Of a stretch of 6,129 nucleotides of DNA, positions 1 to 4,572 are shown one piece after another. Within the stretch, counting starts at the first letter, position 1, and each line of letters opens with the position of its first letter. A program made the translations under genes and the position numbers. Location: assembly GCA_947303905.1 (NCBI GenBank), contig CAMYZR010000101.1:1-6129 (forward strand), written 5' to 3'. Below the pieces are notes generated by a model. That model was not told where the DNA came from and did no database searches. It saw only the letters and a list, made by a program, of their open reading frames with translations. This DNA comes from an uncultured Atopobiaceae bacterium (GTDB lineage Bacteria > Actinomycetota > Coriobacteriia > Coriobacteriales > Atopobiaceae).

Positions 1-40
1 AGGGCTTGACTGCTGTAAGCTGTGCCTTGACCGCGTCCCG

Positions 41-47
41 AAGGAGG
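41..47 (+). promoter_or_regulatory. Shine-Dalgarno sequence that fixes the deformylase start
   Basis: AAGGAGG is a near-perfect match to the anti-Shine-Dalgarno sequence and lies 6 nt before the ATG at 54. The reading frame stays open further upstream (an in-frame TTG at 6 could be read as a start), but no comparable ribosome binding site precedes those codons. This decides the start at 54. No convincing promoter is visible in the 40 bases upstream, so the gene may be transcribed from outside the window. Confidence 0.85.
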
Positions 48-53
48 TCTCAC

Positions 54-467
54 ATGATTCGCGCGATTATGACCAAGCGCTTCTTCCTGCGCCAGCCGAG
101 CGTGAAGGCAACCGCCGATGACCTGGGCATCGCCCGGGACCTTGCGGAGACGCTCGAGGCGCATCGTGCGCACTGCGTGGGCATGGCCGCCAACATGATC
201 GGGGAGCGCAAGCGCATCATCGCCGTGCTCGATGGCGCGGGAAAGGTCCTCGTGATGCTCAACCCGCGCATCGTCGAGGCGGAGGGGCCCTTTGAGGCGG
301 AGGAGGGCTGCCTCTCCCTTGAGGGGACGCGCACCGCCCGGCGCTTCAAGCGCATCGTGGTCGCCTACGAGGACGAACGCATGCGACCGCACGAGGACGC
401 CTTCGACGGATTCGTCGCCCAGGCGATCCAGCACGAGGTGGACCACTGCAACGGCGTGATCATCTAG
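54..467 (+). CDS. def: Peptide deformylase-family protein, short form with altered motif 1
   Basis: A 137-aa protein of the peptide deformylase family, metal-dependent cytoplasmic hydrolases that remove the formyl group from the N-terminal Met of new proteins. Motif 2 is EGCLS at residues 84-88, with C86 as a metal ligand. Motif 3 is HEVDH at 127-131, with H127 and H131 as metal ligands and E128 as the catalytic base. Motif 1 reads GMAANMIG at 43-50; the usual form is GLAAxQ, so Met48 stands where the conserved glutamine that stabilises the transition state is expected, and the preceding Gly is Cys41. At 137 aa it is shorter than typical deformylases (about 150-190 aa) and ends right after motif 3, lacking the usual C-terminal helix. 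From memory, similar short AANMIG proteins occur in anaerobic Firmicutes and relatives. Family membership is secure. Whether it is the housekeeping deformylase or an accessory paralogue with altered activity is open. It is monocistronic as far as can be seen and convergent with the next gene. Confidence 0.88.
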   Translation: MIRAIMTKRFFLRQPSVKATADDLGIARDLAETLEAHRAHCVGMAANMIGERKRIIAVLDGAGKVLVMLNPRIVEAEGPFEAEEGCLSLEGTRTARRFKRIVVAYEDERMRPHEDAFDGFVAQAIQHEVDHCNGVII

Positions 468-491
468 GCGGACGCCTGCCAGCCGCCGAGC

Positions 492-1103
492 CTATTGCGG
501 GACCTGCTCCTTCTTTGCGACGAGGCGCACCGCCGAGCGGTCTGCCAGCCGTGCGAAGTCCGGGCCAAGCCACACCGACGACTCGCCCGGGGCGAGGACG
601 AGCGGCATGCGCGTGTGAATGGGGGAGACGTCGGCGTTGGGGGTGGTGGTGACCACCGAGACACGGTCGTTCTCCCAGACGCCTGCCAGCAGGAACACGC
701 TGTGGCCGGGATAGGTGAAGCGCCACTGTTCGCCGCGTCGGTCGCTCGACCTGGTGTAGTGCTCGAAGAAGCCGCGCACGGGCACGAGGCAGCGTCCGAG
801 CGTGATGGGGGCGGCCCAGAGCCCCGTTCCCGAGCGTGCCTGCGAGAGGGCGGTCTCGATGCGCGTGTTGAAGACGAGTTTTGACCGGGCACCAGGTGGC
901 GCGTCAAAGCCCCACGTGAGCTCGACTGCCTCGAGGGCGCCTGACGCGTTGGTCACAAAGAGGGGCAGCTGCCTGCCGGGGTAGACGTCGGGCACCACCA
1001 CGTCTGGGTCCCGTCGGGGTATGCGGGCATGGCCACTCATCCCGAGCTCCTCGAGTGCCGCCCTGAGCTCGGCTATGACCAGGGGAGAGATCCTGTGGCA
1101 CAT
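492..1103 (-). CDS. SRAP-domain protein (YedK/HMCES family), abasic-site DNA-protein crosslinker
   Basis: A 203-aa protein matching the SOS response-associated peptidase (SRAP) family. YedK and HMCES use the N-terminal Cys2, exposed after Met removal, to form a thiazolidine crosslink with abasic sites in single-stranded DNA, shielding them from cleavage or error-prone bypass. Visible hallmarks are MC at 1-2, WG at 64-65, the NTRIET block at 79-84 (N79, R81, E83), GFFEHY at 112-117 with catalytic E114, and IHTRMP at 162-167 with H163. Length is normal for a compact bacterial member (about 200-230 aa). An in-frame ATG 11 codons upstream exists, but it would bury the catalytic cysteine at residue 13, whereas the start at 1103 has AGGAG 5 nt upstream and gives Cys2. 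The gene is convergent with the deformylase gene and divergent from the nitrogenase-like operon, so it is probably its own transcription unit. No LexA-type operator was found upstream. Confidence 0.93.
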   Translation of the reverse strand: MCHRISPLVIAELRAALEELGMSGHARIPRRDPDVVVPDVYPGRQLPLFVTNASGALEAVELTWGFDAPPGARSKLVFNTRIETALSQARSGTGLWAAPITLGRCLVPVRGFFEHYTRSSDRRGEQWRFTYPGHSVFLLAGVWENDRVSVVTTTPNADVSPIHTRMPLVLAPGESSVWLGPDFARLADRSAVRLVAKKEQVPQ

Positions 1104-1108
1104 GGCAA

Positions 1109-1113
1109 CTCCT
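1109..1113 (-). promoter_or_regulatory. Shine-Dalgarno sequence of the SRAP gene
   Basis: On the minus strand AGGAG is followed by 5 nt and then the ATG at 1103. This supports the start that places the catalytic Cys at position 2, over the in-frame ATG at 1136. Confidence 0.75.
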
Positions 1114-1134
1114 AGACGATGGCCCCACGTCTGC

Positions 1135-1140
1135 ATCCTA
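1135..1140 (-). promoter_or_regulatory. Possible -10 element for the SRAP gene
   Basis: The minus strand reads TAGGAT here, about 32 nt before the SRAP start, the same hexamer as in the better promoter on the + strand at 1243-1248. No acceptable -35 lies 16-18 nt upstream (the sequence there is GC-rich), and there is no extended -10 TG, so this is a weak call. The divergent region must hold the SRAP promoter somewhere unless transcription enters from further right. Confidence 0.3.
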
Positions 1141-1150
1141 TCGCATGCGG

Positions 1151-1177
1151 CGTGCCAGCGCGAGCGTCGGCGGCACG
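1151..1177. repeat. Small inverted repeat in the divergent intergenic region
   Basis: CGTGCC at 1151-1156 and GGCACG at 1172-1177 are perfect 6-bp inverted arms separated by 15 bp. The pair lies just upstream of the possible SRAP -10 and could be an operator or part of a GC-rich hairpin. In sequence of this GC content such an arm pair can also arise by chance. Confidence 0.25.
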
Positions 1178-1219
1178 GTCTGCAGTGTGTGGATTGTCGC
1201 AGCTAGGGTGGGCGGCCAA

Positions 1220-1248
1220 TTGTCAGCATATGCGGTCTTTGGTAGGAT
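1220..1248 (+). promoter_or_regulatory. Putative housekeeping promoter of the nitrogenase-like/hypF operon
   Basis: TTGTCA at 1220-1225 (5 of 6 to the -35 consensus), a 17-bp spacer, then TAGGAT at 1243-1248 (4 of 6 to the -10 consensus, keeping the key TA and final T). TG at 1240-1241 adds an extended -10 motif. Transcription would begin near 1255, leaving an untranslated leader of about 170 nt. The spacer contains the 8-bp palindrome GCATATGC (1226-1233), a possible regulator site. No -24/-12 (sigma-54) pair typical of classical nif promoters was seen. The placement rests on sequence match only. Confidence 0.5.
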
Positions 1249-1254
1249 GGGCAG

Positions 1255-1426
1255 GACGAACATCTGACGGGAAGCACCCGGAAGAGCGTCTTCGCGATGC
1301 AACCTTGACGGCAAGGATACGTCCAAGCAAGAACGGCTGCGTTGACCCACAGTCTGCGCTACTGCCGCTCTGCCGCCAAGCCTTTCGCTGGGCGGCTTTC
1401 GTGTGTCTTGAGGGGGAGCGGCAGTC
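1255..1426 (+). promoter_or_regulatory. Structured 5' leader of the operon with ribosome-site-occluding stem
   Basis: This stretch has no supportable gene but is rich in potential RNA structure. Small hairpins are GAAGA/TCTTC (1281-1293) and CCTTG/CAAGG (1303-1316). A stronger one pairs GCCGCC (1372-1377) with GGCGGC (1391-1396), extended by AGC/GCT (1379-1381 with 1387-1389) beyond one A-G mismatch. A perfect 10-bp stem, ACTGCCGCTC (1361-1370) with GAGCGGCAGT (1416-1425), encloses that hairpin. Its right arm covers the 3' end of the purine-rich ribosome binding site GAGGGGGAG (1410-1418), 8 nt before the ATG at 1427. Stable folding could reduce translation of the NifH-like gene. I do not recognise a known riboswitch class. 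A 3-codon ATG-TGA mini-ORF (1297-1308) is present but probably meaningless. The function is inference; the repeats are directly visible. Confidence 0.4.
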
Positions 1427-2182
1427 ATGCTCAAGATAGCCATCTACGGCAAGGGCGGCATCGGCAAGTCCACCATCACCAGCAACCTGGCGGCGGCGTT
1501 CGCCGTGCAGGGACATCGCGTGATCCAGATCGGCTGCGATCCGAAGGCCGACTCGACCATCAACCTGCTCGGCGGGGAGCTGCTTCGTCCCGTGATGAGC
1601 TACCTGCGCGAGAACGACACCGATCCCGAGAGCTTCGAGGAGATCTCGCGCGAGGGCTTTGGCGGGGTGCTCTGCATCGAGACGGGCGGTCCCACGCCGG
1701 GCCTCGGATGCGCGGGCCGCGGCATCATCGCCACCTTCAACCTGCTCGAGGACCTGCGCCTCTTTGAGACCTGGCAGCCCGACGTCGTGCTCTATGACGT
1801 GCTGGGCGACGTGGTCTGTGGCGGCTTTGCGGCTCCCATCCGCGAAGGCTACGCCGAGAAGGTGCTCATTGTCACCTCCGGCGAGAAGATGGCGCTCTAC
1901 GCCGCCAACAACATCCAGACGGCCGTGGCCAACTTCGAGGACCGCGGGTACGCGCGCGTCGCCGGCATCGTGCTCAACCACCGCAACGTGCCCGACGAGC
2001 TCGAGAAGGTGCAGGCCTTTGCCGACGAGCACGGGCTGCCCATCGTTGCCCAGATTCCGCGCTCGGACGACATCAACCGCTTTGAGGACGAGGGCAAGAC
2101 GGTCATCGAGGGCGACCAGAAGCTTCCCGTGAGCGAGCGCTTCCTCGACCTCGCGCGGCGCCTCTGGGACGGTCAGGTGTAG
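1427..2182 (+). CDS. NifH-like Fe protein, ATP-driven [4Fe-4S] reductase
   Basis: A 251-aa member of the NifH/BchL/CfbC family, dimeric ATPases that pass electrons from a [4Fe-4S] cluster at the dimer interface to a component 1 partner. The P-loop GKGGIGKST is at residues 8-16, the CDPKADST block at 37-44, and cluster ligands C95 (GLGCAGRG) and C131 (VVCGGF) are both present. R98 corresponds to the arginine that is ADP-ribosylated in some nitrogenase Fe proteins. Switch II is around DVLGDVVCGGF (124-134). It is about 40 residues shorter than nitrogenase NifH (about 290 aa) because the C-terminus is trimmed, which fits the nitrogenase-like rather than the nitrogen-fixing branch. The ATG at 1427 follows GAGGGGGAG by 8 nt and begins directly with the conserved KIAIYGKGG strand. 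The next gene starts 2 bp after the stop and encodes the predicted partner, so the two proteins should work as a pair. All catalytic and cluster residues look intact. The substrate cannot be deduced from this subunit. Confidence 0.93.
   Translation: MLKIAIYGKGGIGKSTITSNLAAAFAVQGHRVIQIGCDPKADSTINLLGGELLRPVMSYLRENDTDPESFEEISREGFGGVLCIETGGPTPGLGCAGRGIIATFNLLEDLRLFETWQPDVVLYDVLGDVVCGGFAAPIREGYAEKVLIVTSGEKMALYAANNIQTAVANFEDRGYARVAGIVLNHRNVPDELEKVQAFADEHGLPIVAQIPRSDDINRFEDEGKTVIEGDQKLPVSERFLDLARRLWDGQV
2175..2179 (+). promoter_or_regulatory. Ribosome binding site for the fused component 1 gene, inside the NifH-like gene
   Basis: AGGTG lies within the last codons of the NifH-like gene, 5 nt before the ATG at 2185. 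With only 2 bp between stop and start, translation of the two subunits is probably coupled. Confidence 0.6.
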
Positions 2183-2184
2183 CG

Positions 2185-4572
2185 ATGAAACGCGAGGCGC
2201 GCTTTTTCACCACGGCCGAGCTCGCAGAGCGCGGCTTGGACAACCTGCCCGACGAGCTGGTCTCCAGCCGTCACCTCATCTACAGCTCGCCGGCCACGCT
2301 GGCGTTCAACTCGCCTGGGGCGGAGGGCTTCGGCGTCAAGCGCGCGGGCCTCGCAATCCCCGGCTCCATCATGCTGGTGGTCGCCCCTGGCTGCTGCGGC
2401 CGCAACACCTCGCTCATCAGCCGCATTCCCGGTTACGAGAACCGCTTCTTCTACCTCACCATGGACGAGACCGACATCGTCACGGGACGTCACCTGCGCA
2501 AGATTCCGCAGGCCGTGCAGGAGGTCGTGGCGAGCCTTGTCGAGCGCCCGTCGGTGGTGATGATCTGCATCACCTGCGTGGACGCGCTACTCGGCACCGA
2601 CATGGAGCGCGTCTGCCGCCGTGCCGAGGAGCTCGCGGGATTGCCCGTCAAGCCCTGCTACATGTATGCGCTCACGCGCGAGGGGCGCCGCCCGCCCATG
2701 GTGCACGTGCGCCAGAGCCTCTACTCGCTGCTCGAGCCGCTGCCCAAGCGTGCGACCTCGGTCAACGTCATGGGCTTCTTCGCGCCGCTCGTGGACGACT
2801 GCGAGCTCTACGACTATCTACGCGGGGCCGGCGTGCGCACGGTGCGCGAGGTCTCGCGCTGCGCCGACTTCGACGAGTTTCTGCAGATGGCCGAGGCGAA
2901 CTTCAACCTCGTGCTGCATCCGGAGGCTCGATTTGCGGCGGCGGACCTGCAGGAGCGCCTGCAGATGCCCTCCATCGAGCTCACGCGCCTCTACCAGCTG
3001 GACCGCCTGCACCGCCAGTACCAGGCCTTGGGTCAGGTGCTGGGAGTGAGCTTCGACGATGCGGACGACCTTGCCCGCGCCCAACAGGCCATCGACGCCT
3101 TCTGCGCCCGCTGGCCAAAGGTGCGCTTTGCGGTGGGGGAGTGCCTCAACGCCGACGCCTTCGAGCTGGCCCTCGCCCTCGTGCGCTGCGGCCTTGAGGT
3201 GCGCGAGGTCTTTGGCACCATCACGGCGGAGAACTTCGTCTGGCTGCGCCATCTGGCCGAGCTCTCCCCAGACACGCGCGTGTACTCCAACATGGAGCCT
3301 ACGATGATTCACTACGACGCCGCGGGCTGTCCGGTCGACGTCGCGCTGGGCAAGGACGCCGGCTGGTATCACCCCGATGCCGTCTGCCTGCCTTGGAACT
3401 CCGACGTGCAGCCCTATGGCTATGCGGGAGTGCGCCGCCTCTTCGAGGAGCTCAGCCGCGAGCTGGGCGAGACCGACCAGGAGGAACCGTCCCCAATGGT
3501 CGGAGCTGACCATAAGAAACCATCCCCAACTGCCGGGACGGGGAAGCGCGTGCGCGGGCTGCGCAAGTACCTGACGCCGTTCGCGCCAGACCAGTCTGGT
3601 GCCACCGCCGTGCTCTACGACCTCGGCGGACTCGTGGTCATCTGCGACGCCGGCGGTTGCACGGGCAACATCTGCGGCTTCGACGAGCCTCGCTGGACTA
3701 CCGGCAGAAGCGCCATCTTCAGCGCGGGCCTGCGCGACATGGATGCCATCATGGGCCGCGACGACAAGCTCGTGAGTGAGCTGGCCGACGCGGTCGGCAA
3801 GATGGACGCGCACTTCGCCGCGGTGGTAGGCACGCCGGTACCGTCCGTGATCGCCACGGACTATCGGGCCCTGCGCCGCATGAGCGAGCGCAGGGGAGGC
3901 ATCCCCACCATCACGATCGACACCACGGGCATGGAGCTCTACGACGTCGGTGCCGAGAAGGCCTACCGCGAGCTCTTCGGTCGCTTCGCCACCGAGGCGC
4001 TTCCGGTCGAGGAGGGACGCGTGGGTATCCTCGGCGCAAACCCGCTCGATTTGGGCGAGACCTCCTCAGAGCGTCTGCGCGAGCTGGTGCCAGGGGCTAT
4101 CTGCTATGGCATGGGTTCGACCTTCGAGGACGTGTGCCGTGCGTCGGCTGCCGAGCGCAACCTCGTGGTGGCGCCGTCCGGCCTGGCTGCCGCGCGCCTG
4201 CTCGAGGAGCGCTTCGGCACCCCCTACGAGGTCCGCAACCCCCTGGCCGCAGGGCTCGCCCGCGACATCGATGTCACGGGCGCGCGGGTGCTTGTCGTCG
4301 ACCAGCAGGTGAGTGCCAACACGCTGCGCGCGGAGCTGCTCGAGCGCGGTGCGGCTGCGGTCACCTGTGCCACATGGTTCATGCAGAAGCGCGAGCTCGC
4401 GGAGCCGGGCGACGTGCGCCTCGCGGAGGAGGGCGACCTCGCCGAGCTCGTGGCGCACGGAGGCTTTGACGTGATCGTCACCGACCGCACGGTCTGGCCG
4501 CTGGTCGAGGGCCATGTGGCGACCCTCGTGGACGTGCCGCAGTTTGCCGTCTCCGGAAGATTGGGGGCGTGA
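2185..4572 (+). CDS. Fused NifD-like/NifK-like nitrogenase superfamily component 1 protein
   Basis: A 795-aa protein with two successive nitrogenase component 1 (oxidoreductase/nitrogenase) domains, normally separate subunits. The first, about 1-427, has GCCG (C70, C71), CITC (C128, C131) followed by VDALLGTD, which matches the conserved TC..xIGDD segment, and ends in the typical GYAGVRRLFEEL helix (412-423). The second, about 457-795, has DAGGCTGNIC (C492, C497), an IPTITIDTTGMELY segment (573-586) and a C-terminal domain with a Rossmann-like strand (RVLVVDQQ, 701-708). At the position of the second conserved Cys it reads GTPVPSVIATD (549-559), with no Cys. Each half is shorter than true NifD or NifK. 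The FeMo-cofactor Cys ligand is not recognisable (LHPEARF, about 244-250, occupies that area). A charged Pro/Ser linker at 428-456 contains an 11-residue tandem repeat. It should accept electrons from the upstream NifH-like protein. I judge it an uncharacterised group IV-type reductase with unknown substrate; F430-like tetrapyrrole chemistry and C-S bond cleavage are known precedents in relatives, not evidence here. Its stop overlaps the hypF start by 1 nt. Confidence 0.9.
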   Translation: MKREARFFTTAELAERGLDNLPDELVSSRHLIYSSPATLAFNSPGAEGFGVKRAGLAIPGSIMLVVAPGCCGRNTSLISRIPGYENRFFYLTMDETDIVTGRHLRKIPQAVQEVVASLVERPSVVMICITCVDALLGTDMERVCRRAEELAGLPVKPCYMYALTREGRRPPMVHVRQSLYSLLEPLPKRATSVNVMGFFAPLVDDCELYDYLRGAGVRTVREVSRCADFDEFLQMAEANFNLVLHPEARFAAADLQERLQMPSIELTRLYQLDRLHRQYQALGQVLGVSFDDADDLARAQQAIDAFCARWPKVRFAVGECLNADAFELALALVRCGLEVREVFGTITAENFVWLRHLAELSPDTRVYSNMEPTMIHYDAAGCPVDVALGKDAGWYHPDAVCLPWNSDVQPYGYAGVRRLFEELSRELGETDQEEPSPMVGADHKKPSPTAGTGKRVRGLRKYLTPFAPDQSGATAVLYDLGGLVVICDAGGCTGNICGFDEPRWTTGRSAIFSAGLRDMDAIMGRDDKLVSELADAVGKMDAHFAAVVGTPVPSVIATDYRALRRMSERRGGIPTITIDTTGMELYDVGAEKAYRELFGRFATEALPVEEGRVGILGANPLDLGETSSERLRELVPGAICYGMGSTFEDVCRASAAERNLVVAPSGLAAARLLEERFGTPYEVRNPLAAGLARDIDVTGARVLVVDQQVSANTLRAELLERGAAAVTCATWFMQKRELAEPGDVRLAEEGDLAELVAHGGFDVIVTDRTVWPLVEGHVATLVDVPQFAVSGRLGA
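3475..3529. repeat. REP-like tandem repeat with central palindrome inside the D-K linker
   Basis: Two 22-bp direct repeats, 3475-3496 and 3508-3529, differ at 4 positions and have a 33-bp period. Both share AACCRTCCCCAA at their 3' ends. Between them lies a hairpin-forming palindrome, ATGGTC (3496-3501), GGAGCT loop, GACCAT (3508-3513). Translated, the period gives an 11-residue repeat with DQEEPSP then DHKKPSP at 431-437 and 442-448. On the minus strand the shared core reads TTGGGGAYGGTT. I recall GGGGACGGTT-type palindromic repeats as widespread extragenic elements, often with REP-associated tyrosine transposases, in gut Firmicutes and Coriobacteriia; that link is from memory. The stretch is visibly less GC-rich than the flanking codons. 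It looks like an element inserted in frame into a tolerant linker. Confidence 0.7.

Noticed and set aside
467..491. A shared bidirectional terminator between the convergent deformylase and SRAP genes
   Set aside because: Only a 5-bp GGCGG/CCGCC pairing with an 11-nt loop and no T-run on either strand, so I see no supportable terminator in this 24-bp gap.
1141..1260. A LexA/SOS operator upstream of the SRAP gene
   Set aside because: No GAACnnnnGTTC-type or CTG(N10)CAG-type site was found; the only GAAC near 1259 lacks a partner half-site.
1297..1308. A 3-codon mini-ORF (ATG CAA CCT TGA) in the leader, possibly a leader peptide
   Set aside because: Too short to judge and without a clear ribosome binding site at proper spacing; expected often by chance.
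1119..1439. A 106-codon plus-strand open frame crossing the intergenic region into the NifH-like start
   Set aside because: No ribosome binding site at its first ATG, no recognisable domain, and it would start upstream of the better promoter and overlap both flanking genes' control regions.
1223..2032. A 269-codon minus-strand open frame opposite the NifH-like gene
   Set aside because: It lies antisense to a complete NifH-like gene and across the leader; its composition is that of a reverse-complement shadow.
2818..3813. A 331-codon minus-strand open frame opposite the fused component 1 gene
   Set aside because: Shadow of the well-supported plus-strand gene; no domain and no convincing ribosome binding site.
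1427..4572. True nitrogen-fixing nitrogenase (nifHDK) or a chlorophyll-pathway BchLNB system
   Set aside because: The D/K fusion, short subunits, missing FeMo-cofactor ligands, absence of nifB/E/N or bch neighbours in the window and the hypF context argue for a different nitrogenase-like enzyme.
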